A stretch of 64,000 nt of DNA from Sisyra terminalis (Eukaryota > Arthropoda > Insecta > Neuroptera > Sisyridae). The notes below the pieces were generated by a model. That model saw only the letters and a program-made list of their open reading frames with translations, was not told the origin of the DNA and did no database searches. Positions 21,654-35,400 of the stretch are shown piece after piece; positions within the stretch are counted from its first letter, which is position 1; the number at the start of each line of letters is the position of its first letter. The DNA lies in NCBI GenBank assembly GCA_958496175.1, contig OY292275.1:23351001-23415000 (forward strand), read 5' to 3'. The position numbers were made by a program, and so were the translations under genes.

Positions 21654-24600
21654 ATGACAACGATGGAACAAAATGATTGTGGATGTGGTCATTGTCAATT
21701 GTTGCCTGCATCTCTTTGTGCTGTATGCACAGAAAGAGGTCCAGAGACTCTTCTACAAATTTGTTTTAAGTATATAATTGACAACATACATTTAATTTGT
21801 AACGAAAAAACCTCCCCGTATAAGCTTCACGAAGCCGTTGTTTTTCCCAGTGAAATATGTGACCAACTTTTACAATGTTTCCAACGTTACAATAAAATCA
21901 GCAATAATATCATTGGAATATTTTCCAATTTTTATTCAACACGTTTAAAACATGTTGTACTTCATAATACAGACATTACCGACGCATCATTGGAAATTTT
22001 GTTACGACATAAGCTAGTTGAATTAGACTTAAGCAATTGTAAAAATTTAACTTATAACTCAGCGAAACTAATTAATCGATATGGAGAATCGTTAGTAATA
22101 CTGGCAATTAGGGAAGATGTACCAATAATTCCTCCATACCCTTTCATTTTTCAACTACCGAAACTGAAACGCTTTACCTTCCATGGCTATGATACGGAGA
22201 ATGTTTTTAGTACATTCAACCACTTATTAGAGCAGTTGAAAAATTTAGTTCATCTCGACTTATCTGAATGCACAATGTTGGGCGAGATGACATTCTTAGC
22301 AAAAATGCCTTTACTTACTTCATTGGTTTTATATAAAGTCCCTCGACTGCAATTGGCGTTCCCTTGCATAAGCCAATTGAAAAATTTGGTTCATCTAGAC
22401 ATTTCCCAGTCACCACTAATAGGCCAATCCGGTTTTTATCAAGATGAAAATCGAGCTCTTTGGACGTTGATAGAAAATATGCCGCAACTAAATTCGTTGG
22501 ATATCTCTGGAACGAATTTGGCAGGGTCTGGTGTAGCTGAAGAAGGATATACGAATTCGACTGATATAATAGGACTCGGATGTCGAGTATCTCGACCATT
22601 AGAATTTCTAGGATTGTATGGAACGCATTTTGCCGCCTGTCGTCGTCATGATATTCCAGCTCGAATGGTCGCAGGAGATGCTAATGAAGAACAAATTTTA
22701 GTCGCTGCTGCTGCGTACTTGGAACGAGCAGACGTTCTGCAACGAGTTCTTAATGATCTCTATCACATGTTTCGATATGAAACATGCCAATATATTGGAC
22801 ATGTCCTTAGTGTTGTTTTACAGTCGATGGATCGACATCCGTTAGAAAAGCATATTCAAATATCGGGCAGTGCAACTTTATTCTATGTTATTAAAGGAAA
22901 AGAGAAAAACTTATTTGGAGTTCGAATCAAACGACATATAATTACGACATTGTTGAATGCAATGTATCATCACAAAGACGACGAAACAATGATGCGAAAT
23001 GGATGTTTAGCCTTATGCCAATTTAAAATTCCTCAAGATGTGGTAAGAATCTAGAAAATAAGACATAAAGAACATAAATTTATAAAGTACAAGTATTGAC
23101 AATATCATTAGAAAGCATGGACTGATGGAATAGTTTCTTTTGTAGGTATTACTATTAAAACAGATGACTGGTATATCATGCACATCATAAAAATAGTTTT
23201 CTATTAATCTTTTTTTTAAGCGTCCAGAACAATCAAATCAGTAAAGGCACTTACTTATTGGTTTGAGATTAGAATTTTCGATTGCTTAGTGGAGATTTAG
23301 CAATCTTTTTAAACTTTTTCTCACAAAAAATTATTCAGGGCAAATGTCTTACAAACAGTAGCAAAAAATTGACATAGTTTCTGTAGTAGAAATTATCGCT
23401 AAAGTACTTTGAGTTTTAATAGTAAATCTACAAAAAAATACTCTTCCAATTTTATGTGGATATTGATTTCAGGTTTTTTATCTTTATTTGTACATATGAA
23501 TCAATGATATTTTTAAATAACTTCCTTAAAAGTAAAATTAAACTGTAATTGGGTCAAATTGTTGAAAAATTGCTTGTTTGTATTAAAGTATGCCATTGTA
23601 TGGATTGGACGTTGGGTAATTTTTACAGTACAATTAATTTAACAAAATGACGTTCAATTCTAATGGTTGCGATCAATCGACGGAATTCAATTTGTTGCAA
23701 TAAACAAGCAATTCAACGGACTTTTAATTTAATAAATTTCAATGACTATGTTTATTTTAGCTTTTTGAATATGAGCGTTTAGTTAAGATTTTATTGCATT
23801 CTGCTTCGGATAAAGCTCGAGAAATTTTTGTACAACGAATCGCAATATATTTACTTAACTCATTGGCTTGCCAAGTTGATGGTAGGCAAAAATTACGTTT
23901 AGGAGATCTAGGTGTAATAAGTGTAAGTTCTTTTTTTTGTGAACCAATAAAACGTTTATTATATTTGCTATTCCTATTTTATTATATTTTTAGAAAATGT
24001 TGAGTATTATTGAAGAACGATTAGATCGTAATGTTTGTGATGATGTTATGGATGTGGCTTGGAGTACAATGTGGAACGTCACAGATGAGACCCCATTGAA
24101 TTGTCAACGTTTCCTTGAGGCACAAGGGATGAAATATTTCTTGAAATGTTTACAGGTTGGTAATTTCTAGTTTTTAAGTCTGAGGGTTTGATGGAACAAG
24201 TTTGGTTTCATATTTTGTTAATATTGCAGCAATTTCCCGGTAAAGAGGAGTTGTTGCGAAATATGATGGGATTATTAGGAAATGTAGCTGAGGTGAAATC
24301 TCTAAGACCAAAACTGTTAACGGGACAGTACATTGTAGTGTTTACGAAATTATTGGAATCAAATAGTGACGGAATTGAGGTAAGTTAGAAATAATATGTT
24401 ATCAAATATGTTTTTTTGTTGACGTAATAGTTTACATCATCATTTACTTGTCTAGCGGTCATAATATCAATTTTTCCTTTTGTAACCTGCCTCTTATTTA
24501 TTGAATGAATACAATTTCAGTCCATATGATACATTCAACACATTCTGATCATAAATGACTTATAGATATAAATTTTCAATAAAAATTTGAGGATTACCCA

Positions 24601-26468
24601 TTATGACCTCATATAGTGTGAATGAGAAAAATCGATTCTTTCGATATTCAACGATATTTTTCCGCGGTAGTAATTAAACGCTTTTTCCGCAACAGCAGTT
24701 TACAGTATGCAATTCGTGCAAATACCAGTTGCATGCAATAGGGAAATATTATGTATAGACGTCATTATCACTTTATGACGTCATTAGTATTGTTTCTATG
24801 TATGGCCAAAACATGGTCTAAACTACAAATAGATTTTGTACAAGGGTGGAGCTAGATTTTTGCTTAAAGAGAAAATACAGTTTTTGAATGTTTTCACAAA
24901 TGCATTGAAGAGTAGTTTTGAGAAAAACTATTTTCTTATTATTAGGGTTTATTTCGAATAAGTCAATAATTATACTTATGCATCGTATTGTGTTGGTAGA
25001 CACACTATAATGATAGCTTTAAAATAGAAAACTATATGATTGAAATAAAGTAATTTCTTTATACTTGATTCAAAAATTAAGGTAGGGGATTTCACTTTTC
25101 GACTTCTTACGTTTGCGTACAAATTATTCATTATATGGAATTCCGAAATTAAGTAGTTTATACTTAAGGGTTATTATTATTTTTAACTTAGGGTTGTTTA
25201 GAAGTGCGGTGGGGAATTATGAGAAAAAGGAGGCTTTTTCTATGCTTATTAGAAGGCGTTGTAGATATTTCTAAAAGGTTTTTATACACTTGGATTGAAT
25301 TTAGATACGATTTTCTATCTTTACGTAGAAATATTTTGCTTAGAAATCCTCAAATGTTAATGATTTTGGTATTGATCGACGTGGAATATTTCAAAGAATG
25401 AATACCTATTTTGCAAAAAAAGTTAATTTCTACGAAAAGAGCTATCGCGAGTTGATTGCGATCATGCATAACTTTCTTCATTTATTTTGTGTTAAGTGGT
25501 TCAAAATTACGCAACTTTACGATTTTTTTACTCTGTTAATAAACCCCAAATCGCATTGACAGTTTACAGCGTTATGACTCAAATAGTTAACTACCTACAG
25601 TATTAATTTCAATTTTTTCTCATTACTTGGGATTTTCTTCTAACCTTAAGCCTTTGCGAAAATTGAACTTTTATCATTTTCGCATTACTGCGTTCAATTG
25701 AAAATTTCTGTCAATACTAGTGTGAACAAATACAACGACGTTAAATTGTGGTTTTTTGTACGCAAATTTCTACAAATTCATATGAGAGAAAAAGGAATAA
25801 AATGAGCGAAATAGAGAAAAATCATTAATTTACTATTAAATATAAAATCAACAAAAATATTGTTTGATATGTTAGGTTGAATTGCCTCTATTAAAATCAT
25901 TATTTTTATCTATTTTTCATAAGACTTATGTGATTGGGTGAAATTATATTTTAAAAGTATTATTTTCTTAAATTTAGGTAAGTTACAATGCTGCTGGTGT
26001 GTTGGCACATTTGGCTTCTGATGGTCCTGCCGTCTGGATGTTAAATAATCCAAAGCGTCAGGAAGTAATGGATCGAATAACGGAAGCAATTGAACGATGG
26101 GATTTATCAACAGAACGTAATATTAATTATCGATCATTTGAACCCATACTCAATTTAGTTCAAGAATATCACAGTCCGGCTTGTCAACATTGGGCTGTTT
26201 GGGCACTAGCAAACTTGACAACAGTTTATCGTAAGATAATGGAACAAAATGTTGTAAGTTAAATATTAATCCACATATCTTTGCAGCTACTAAGTATTGT
26301 TCATTGATTCAATCAGAAGGAGGTATTACTCTGTTGCAAACATTAATAGCTCATGAAAAACCACCAAATCGAGTTAAACAGTTGGCAAAAATTGTAATTA
26401 AGAATTGTGCTACCTTTTCTGCTTTTTCTTCAAATTATGTTGAAACAGATGCTCCTTTAGACGGATAG
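21654..26468 (+). CDS. ZER1: Protein zer-1 homologue, CUL2 ubiquitin ligase substrate receptor, 765 aa
   Basis: Exons 21654-23042, 23761-23922, 23994-24155, 24230-24379, 25978-26230 and 26287-26468. ZER1/ZYG11 proteins are substrate receptors of CUL2 RING ligases that recognise N-terminal glycine degrons. The N-terminal part has LRRs from about 95 to 300 (LVELDLSNCKNLT, LVHLDLSECTML, LVHLDISQSPLIG, LNSLDISGTNLAG). The rest is the ARM-like domain (LFYVIKGKE, VAWSTMWNVTDETP, NMMGLLGNVAEVKSLRPKL, VSYNAAGVLAHL, NINYRSFEPIL, HWAVWALANL), which holds the degron pocket. The length equals human ZER1 (766). The donor at 26231 was preferred over one at 26254 because it restores VYPTKYC, matching human VYPDKYC. 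The N-terminus has five cysteines (9, 11, 14, 22, 25) that I do not recall in human ZER1. Exon 5 begins with GTAAGT directly after the acceptor AG. Confidence 0.92.
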
Positions 26469-28380
26469 GATGAAGAAGTTGAAAAATTATGTTTTATTCT
26501 AATTGTAACTTGTACAGTTTCTATATATATATTTGTCATGTTAAAAAGTAATGGAGTATTTATTTGAAAAAAAAGAACTTTAGACTTGTTAATTTAAAAA
26601 TATTTCAATATCAATTAACTAATATAAAATGTGTAGTTAATGATATTTCATTAAAATGCTTGGCTTTTCCACTAATGAATTCAAATTCAAAATTCTACTT
26701 GAGGAAAACTTGTTTTTATTCGCTTTGATCTTTTTAATGTTTATTTGTCAGTTGAGTTCTTAAGTATATAATATATAATATGTATATAATAAAATAAATT
26801 CATAAGATTTAATCTATAAAATATACAACTATAAAGAGATATTTTTTCTATTAACTCTAAACATAAAGTAAAATATAACCGGATTTGAAAAAAAAAGAAT
26901 AAAATCGCAAAAAGAATATTGAAGCTCTAAATTAATTTTAAGATAATAGTGTAAGAAATGTTTTTTTAATTGTGAAAAAAAATAGAGAAATAGTAATTAA
27001 AGCAAATATTGAAATAATTTTTTAATTTAAAAACAGTTTGAATGAATTTATTTTTAATTTGTGTGGATAGAACAATTTAAACAATTATCATTGCCTTCAA
27101 ACCGGTAGAATTGACGATCCATTGCAATATGAAATAGAATGTGTAAAGGAAAAATAGTTTTAATGAAAAATTATATTTATATGTATAATACATAGAAGGT
27201 TGTATCTACTTAATCATTATGAAAATTACTTAAATATAAATAAAGTTATGATGAAATTTGACTGCGTGATAGATTTATGCTAAAATATTTGAGATTTCTG
27301 ATTTTCTTTTTCTAAATTTCAACCAAACCGAGTTCAACGTTATAACGTTATAAAGTGTAACAAGCAATAATATAATAATAATGTTTTTTGTTTGCTTAAA
27401 AGTATCAAATACTTTTATATTTGAATGTTCCATCTTAAAAATATCTGCTAAATATTTGACTTCTTGTTAAATTTATTTTTGTTTCTAATCCGGTATTCGC
27501 AATGTTTATATTTTCATTTTTCATAGTTTTAAAGATTAAGAGATTACAATCTCTTAAAAAATACTTATTTTGGTTTATTTTGAAATTAGAAGAAAAAGAA
27601 GAAAAGAAAATATGATTTTTTTACCTTGAGTTAATCGGTACGTGATTGAATAATGTGTAAGTGACGTCATAGTTGTGAAACGATCTATATATAATTTGAA
27701 AGAAAGAAATGTTCAAAACCATTTAATTATTATTTAAAATTTTTAAGATGGCATCCACGGTTGAATGATGGCCTTTAAAACATCGAATTCTCGAAATTTT
27801 CAACGAGTAAATTAATTGATTTATAAAGAATAAAAACTTATAACGAATTTGGTTTTGCTGTGAAATATATTAATATTGTAAATATTCATAAATTTGTAGT
27901 AGACTTAAATGCGTATGCGCTGCGTATATTAATGACGTCAGACTATTCAGTACCATTCCGGTGCATAAGCTTGTGTATTAAGAACTTAAGAACCACGCGA
28001 ATACCGAATTAGATGGCCTTTAGCTTTTATATTACTAAACAAAAATCTTACACTTTTATAACGATTTTCCGACGATTGAAATTTATTTATCATTAATATT
28101 TTTTTAATAATGTGTAGAATTAAATCTATTTTGATTTATTTTTAAACATAAATTGGTTAACAATATAAAAGGTATATAATATATTTTAAGATAATGCAAC
28201 TTCACATAATCTTATCCATACAATCAGACACACTTAAAAATTCAAACAAAACAATATAATCACATTTCTGTAAATATTATATTATATATATGATTATGAC
28301 TATTATATATGTGTATAATATATATTATAATAAACATAGATAAAAGATTTAAAAAAAGAAATAATTAAGAATAAATATAT
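26469..28380. other. 3' flank of ZER1, no gene seen
   Basis: AT-rich downstream sequence. Possible polyadenylation signals (AATAAA-type) occur near 26790. No exon, tRNA or paired repeat ends were recognised. Confidence 0.5.
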
Positions 28381-28608
28381 ACAGAATCACTACTACAAAG
28401 TATAGAAAAAAGATATACAGTAATTATTATAGATTATGTAGATGATGTAATTATTTTATATTATTTATTTGATTCGAGAAGAAATCATTTAGAAAATGCT
28501 GAAAGTTCTTTAATGTTTATTGCTATCTCCTTGGATATTATACATCTAAAAAATATGTTTTTTTTTTACTATACTCAATCGGAATTATGCTTTTTTTATA
28601 TTTCATGA
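28381..28608 (+). pseudogene. Decayed LINE reverse-transcriptase fragment
   Basis: One reading frame of 75 codons ends at a TGA and contains DYVDDVIIL, a good match to the YxDD catalytic box of non-LTR reverse transcriptases. Next comes a leucine/alanine-rich helix (NHLENAESSL) and then TQSELCFF, like the K(S/T)xxCxF block that follows at the normal distance. It has no start codon, no flanking domains and AT-biased substitutions, so it is a remnant. The clade (R1/Jockey or other) cannot be decided from this piece. Confidence 0.5.
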
Positions 28609-31600
28609 ATAAAATGTATTCGTCTACAAAATAATTACAAAATAATTTAAGACCATCCATATTCATTTTGATTAATTAGTGCAGTTGAAGTCAAAGATTA
28701 GTCATTAACTGAAATTATACATATGAATAAAATGCCTTAGAGATACAACGCTGATTTTCGTTTATATCGCGTTTCTGGTGATTTAACTAAAATTGAAATT
28801 GAACTAAATGATTTTTTTAAGGAATAACTTATTTCCTAGATTTTATTCAAATGATAATTCATAACTGCATTTTTTTATTACGCTAGTATCGAATACTTTG
28901 CTTTAGTGGCTGATTTATTTATTTAAATTATCAAATTTAAAAAGTATAAATGAAATTTTGCGTTAAATTACTAAAACATCATTTAATTTCATCATACTAT
29001 GTGGTTTTTATTTTTCAAGTAATTAATTCCTAGTATTCAAAGTAAAATTTTCTCTTGATAAAGTTAATGTTAAATGAAACGATGACCTATTTTATCCAAG
29101 TTTTCAAAATAAATTATTAAAGTATTAAACATATTGTCTTTTATAAAGTATTTATTTATCCCTTCAGAATTTTTCTAAATGTATATTGTACCGATTGTAG
29201 CCATATTGAAAATGGTGTAAATGTGAAGACTAATGCTGGACTTCGATGTTGAAGTCACATGCATAAATTCCCAGAAAAATCATAATTTTTTATTTCCATG
29301 AAGTAATTTTGGAATTGTTTTGAAGTCTATATAGTCTACATAAAATATACCTTTTTATGGTAGTTCATTAAGGTAAATTTGATATTGATGAATAGTTACC
29401 TTTATTTTTATCTGTAGAAGTGCTGTAACTAGGTAGTTGTGAAGTGTATTTGCACAAAAGTGTAAAAGGGAAAATGGAAAATATAGATTACTTAAATTGA
29501 TTCCTAAATGTAGTTCATGATCATCGATTGCACGATGAAACAATATAAGGACAAAACAAATTGCCAAATTTTGATTTTTTCTGATGTATGGTCCATATAT
29601 GTTCCCCTTTCTATTTGTTTAAATTCGCGAGTTTTGAAAAAAGTTATTTGATTTATTCTATAAACGACGTTTTGTTTTATCATGTTCTATTTTGTCCGGT
29701 CGAAGCAGCAATCATGTTGAATTTATCTGTAAAATACTTTCAGAAAAATGTACTGAAATATTTTCAAATATTTTCCCAAAAAATGTCGATTCTCAGGTGC
29801 ATGGGCGTTGAGAAATTTTTTTTCGAAATGAAGACATTTTTTTAAAAAAAGGGTATGTTCTAGAGTTGCCATTTTCTATGATGATTTTACTTCTTGCCTT
29901 CGTGTGTCGGCACCCATGATTATAACCAACCACGGAAACAGAAAGTGGCATGGGCTCAATGCACAACTTCTTGAATTATGAAGACTAATTAAAAAACCAT
30001 TAATAAGTTACGTAAGGCAAATTTTGCCATTTTTGGAGAGTTCCAGTTTCCTGTAAGCAACACAAAATCATATTCTTTTTGCAAGCGAATAAAGGATAAG
30101 TAAGAACATTATGACCCTCCTCCTCTTTCGCTCCCACTATTTAATAATTTTTAAACTTTATTATTTAATATGAGTTTAAAGACCTGAAGAAGTCATAAAT
30201 TTTCATTGCAGCTATAAGTCGAATCGAAAAAGTTATCTCTTTTTTTAATAATTTATTCTCATAAAAACATCTAATTTTAGATAATGACTTATTTTCCCAC
30301 AATACGATATTAATTTTTTCCATTTTGTTTTTAGTTAAGAAACCATAAACGCTGGAAAATGTTTATAAAAGTATAAGTATTGTAAGGATGGTAAATGAAG
30401 ACATTATTTTAAATAGTTAATATAGCTTCTGAAGTAATTTATTATTATTTTTTTAATTTCCTCATTTCCATCAATAAAAAAGGATAAATAAACCGGAATA
30501 TAAAAAAGAAGATGACATGCCCATGCACCTGCATACCTGCAACTAAAGACTTTTTTTGTTCTAATCATATACTAATCAACACTACGTTCAAAAAATATTT
30601 AAAAAAAAATTGAAAAAAATATGAAAAATAGTAAATTCAAAAGGAAAAGGTAAATCAAATTTTGATAATTGAAAATAAGGTCATTTTACTTACACTTAAT
30701 ATATTGAATTTAACTTTTATGCGAAATCTTTTATAAAACAAAAGTAGTTTTTATAAATTTAATTAAAATAATTATTTCTAGATATACATAAATACATTTT
30801 ACACAAAATTTGAAATATTTTCAAATAGGTAATCTATATTCGTTTATTTATTATTTTCGCAAAATAAATAAAAATTCAGAGTTGATAAATTTTGATAACC
30901 ATTGCTTTTTAGTTTATTCCATACTCATAATTAAAACACATATGTATTTAGGTTCAACGCAAATCAAATGAAAAATGAATGAAGAAAATAGAACAAAAAA
31001 TTATTCAATCTTTTCATTGAATTATCATTTATCATTAATTAGTTACTATTTCAGTGCGTAATAAGTCCTCTTTGACCCTTGATATCTCAAAAATCTTTCA
31101 CATGTTTGATTGTTATTATTACTTTCAGTAATTAATGCCTTACAAGAAATCATTACTCTTTATTAAAACTTGGATAAAATTTATCATATTTGTACATTTA
31201 TAATTTAGTTAGTTTATAAATTCTACAATAATATTTTTATGCTGAAACGCTAAATATTATCATTGACTACAGTTAACTTTTCATTGTTATAAAGTTATAT
31301 TGACAGTAAAATGGTTCAAAAGGATCACATAGCAATACATTTTTATTTTTTATAAATCATAAAAAAGTACTTTTAGTCAGATTTTAAAGCGTATTGTACA
31401 TTTTTTTTTGAATTGTATGTGTTTGTAATCTTAAACAAAAAATAGATATTTAGATATTATAGTTTTATTTAAATAATATCGTTTAGTTCTTTTGTTAATA
31501 ATACTTTAATGTGTTAGTCCTAGTGTTCGTTAAAAAACAACAATTACATACTATGATGATTTAGAAATTTCTAGGACTCTAGGTTTTGCGTATTTTTTTT

Positions 31601-31743
31601 GGAATAATCAGCTATTTTTTGAAATTGATTGAGAGCTGATTATATTATTATTATTTTTTTAATAATATCACACTCATAGCAAAATGAATTAATGAAAAAA
31701 TTAGAGAAAATAAATTATAAGATTTTTTTTATAGCTAATCATT
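28609..31743. other. Intergenic and 3' flank of the LRR gene, no gene seen
   Basis: AT-rich DNA between the reverse-transcriptase relic and the stop codon of the LRR gene. Short opposite-strand frames near 29355-29845 have no domain and are rejected. Confidence 0.5.
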
Positions 31744-32384
31744 TCAATCGACTGTTCTTACATGTTTCGGTTCTTCTGTTTGCAACAATGTTTGTATTGT
31801 GATTGTTTCTTGAATTATTTTTTCGTGGGTTTCGGATAAATCGTGTGATTCATGCAATTGGGCTTGAGTTTCATGATGCGTTTTGACAGCATTTAATAAT
31901 TTATCAATATCCCCTTCGGTTTTTGTTGACTCTACAGCAGGAGCAACTATGTAAGCATTATGTGTAGCATTGGGTGTAACAATTTCTACACGAGGTTCTT
32001 TTTCGTCGTCGTTATTTGATAAGGACAGTGGTAAAACCGTACGTAATTGAACAGGAGCACATTGGGATGTTCCAATCAGACGTGTATTGTTCACTTCAAA
32101 ATCGGAAATCAATTCAGGCAAAGCTGAATCACACAAAATTGGATTATCTGTAAAAAAAATTGTAAAATTAGAACAAGTAAAGAAAATTAATTATGATTCA
32201 GACATTGATTAACAAATGAATACAATAGTCGCTTAAACGACCAGAGCAAACGTAGTGCTATGCAAAAGAACTTATTTCTCTTACGTCCTTATATTACTAT
32301 GTATCCAGTTATTAATAAAATAATTGTAATTACTATTACAAAGATTTTATTTGAAGCCAATACTTAACTTTTGGAATATTTTAA

Positions 32385-32420
<36 letters not shown>

Positions 32421-35400
32421 AGTAAAAATCATTCTCGTGAAAGCTCCTTTGAATTGGTAGATACTCCAAAAATTTGGAAAATGAAAATTTTATTTTATCA
32501 TTTTAATAATTCACCACCAAAAAAGCTTTGTTACAAAAGGAAAGTCCAAAGTTACCCTCTTGTATTTTCTTTTTAATTTTAGGTATGATACTAATATAAA
32601 ATTACTTCAGATTACGAAAATTGTTTTAAAAAAAATTATAAAAAAAATAAAAATATTTTAGAATCATTAAGAAACTTAGAAAAAAAATTTTTTTCCTCTA
32701 GGTACAAGGTAAGCAGTACCAAAAGTTAGGTTGCTTTTATTGACTTTTTTATTATTGATTTTTTTCCAAATTTGAAAAGGTGCTTTATCTATAAGTGTAC
32801 GCGCTGTATTTTAAAAGACTTGGGTATTCCAAAATCTACCTATTTATAACTTAGATCAAGTTAAATCTATTCGTAAGGCCATTGTTTAAATAAATGGGAA
32901 TAAAATTAAATAAAACAATGAGTTCTGTTTCCTACATTTTACAAATAAATTATTTTTTTAGCGACTCTAGAGTTAATACAAAATCATATCACCAGCTACC
33001 AGTTTTAAAGTGGTCACCTAGACCAGTCGGCCACCAGTAGGCTCCTACTGGTATTGGAGGGGCCACCTTGACCACTCGATTACCAGTAAGTAAGAAAATA
33101 CTATTCTTATTACTAGAAACACAGGGCAATATAGGAAGATGTTGTACAATGAAAATGAAAATTTATATATTTAAAAATTCATGGTTCCTAATATTTCAAA
33201 ATATCAATTTTTACGAAATTTACGTACAAAAAACTGTAGAATTTTCACTTGTTAAGTTAGCAAAATGAAAATTAATTTTTGAGGGTTAATCTGGAATATG
33301 GTCTTAATATGGAACAATATTTTGCAAATTCTTGAAGGTAATTAACTTGTAATTTTATTAGTAATTATATTTGTCATTAACATTATTTATCTATTAGACT
33401 TTTGAAATTATCATTTCTATAACTCCAGATGCTTCTTAAATGAGTTCTTCGATTTTTGAATGAGGTGTAGATTATATTATTCTTATTACCTTGAAAATAT
33501 ACATACTTTATTGTTAGTTGATTAAGTTTCAATTCAATTTATGTAGTATTAGTCAGATTATATAGAAAAAAACAAGGAGGCGAAAATGTTTCTCTAATCA
33601 CTATGAAAGCTGTTTTAATCTTAGCTCAAGACCTCTTCACTATAACTACGTTTTGGAGAAAAAAGTACTAAAAAAATCAAACTTGCATTTGGGTCATATA
33701 CGATATTCAGGAAATAGTATTTACTTTAAATGATGAATTTGCATATAGTACTTTTATAGCATATAATTCTTAGTTAAAGCTATAATTACAATGATCGAAA
33801 TCTTAACAAAAACGGTCCAAATATTGGTTTTATTTGCAATTATTTAATAAATGAGATATGTGCCTTTAAATTTAAATACCTTGAAGATTCAAACGAAGTG
33901 CAGCAGGACTTCCATGAATATTACAGCGCGTATGAGCTACTAAGTCTCTGGATATTGCTCTAATATTGTTGTATGCTAAATCTGCATAGCACAACACGGG
34001 TAAGCCATGGAAATCATGTTCTAATTCTGTAAGTGTGTTGTGTGACGCTATCAAACGTTCCAAAGCCGGTAAGAAAGTTTTTGAGGTTTCATCCAAAGTG
34101 GTCAACTTGTTATGAGAAAAGTCAATCATTAACAAGTCTTCCAAACCGATCAAATCATCTGGACTAATCCGGGTTAGGTGGTTATGGCTTAAATTCAAAT
34201 AAAGCAGTCCGTGCAGTCCTGAAAGAGCTCCATCCAATGAATCAAGCTCGTTATAATCGAGACGTAGATCCATAACACGTGTTTCCCATTCAACGACATT
34301 CTGTTGAGAAAAAAATTCACATTTAATTTTCGTTCAATAGAAACGAAAAGGCCTCACTCTTTATAAATTCATTTTAATCTAAGACTCAAATTACCTCCAT
34401 CCGGCCAATTAGCTTAGAAATTTTATTATGCGACAAATCAACAACACGTAAACGACGCAGACCTCGAATTTCTTGCAAGGAAAATTCGCCTAATGAATTG
34501 AATGTCAAGTTTACGCAACGTAACGAACGTAACGGTTGCAAGAAACCATTGATTGTCGTTAAATTGTTGTAGCCCAATTGAAGATCTTCAAGCGATTCCG
34601 CCTCCATAAAATCATCAGCAGATATCTACAAATTAAAAGATTAGCACAAAGGTTACACATTTTTTCATTTCGATTTGTAACCATCATTATTTGATTATGT
34701 GAAACAACTAAACGTTGGAGTTTCCGAGCTTTCGACAAAGTGCCGTCCAAACCGAGAAGCATATTATGCTCGAAAAAAAGAGACTCAATGCGATGTAGAT
34801 TCTTAAACTCTTGAGGCAGTCTTTGAAGGTAGTTATCAGACGCATGAATCAAAATTAGTTTATTTGCTTCTTCTGGAAGTTGTTCATCTAAAGACCGCAG
34901 CTGGTTTGCGTTAATGAAAAGCCACTCCAATTCACTCATGTGTCGTAGGGTTCCGTTTAAATCTGGAATTTGATTTCGACCAAGATGTAAGTGGCGAAGA
35001 CTACGCGGCAAAGAGTTCTTTTCGATTGTTGTGATAGCATTTCCCGGTAAAATTAAATACTGCAGACTCGGGCTGTTCTGCAATAAATGTCAGTAAGCTT
35101 TACAAATCATTGCGTACGTTAAACAACATGAAATAATATTAATAAAATTATTATGAAATTACCGTGAAATCATTTTCCAATATTTGCGTGATTCGACCAC
35201 GACCAATATCCAATGATTTTAAATTAGGCATTCGCGACAGCACTCCCTTGGGAATTGCGTATAACTCATTATCCGCAAGACTCAAGTAATCTGTTTTGAG
35301 TAGACCCAAGAACGTGTCATCGTTTATATCCCTGTAATTAAAATAATAATTTAATATTAAAGTTATTGTATTTTGAAATTTTTTTTAGCTTAATTAAAAC

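Noticed and set aside
22315..22599. Minus-strand open frame opposite ZER1 exon 1
   Set aside because: Shadow of the LRR-coding exon.
26231..26294. Longer ZER1 exon 5 ending at 26253 with an acceptor at 26294
   Set aside because: It keeps frame but inserts residues absent from the family. The donor at 26231 with the acceptor at 26286 gives VYPTKYC and the family's normal length.
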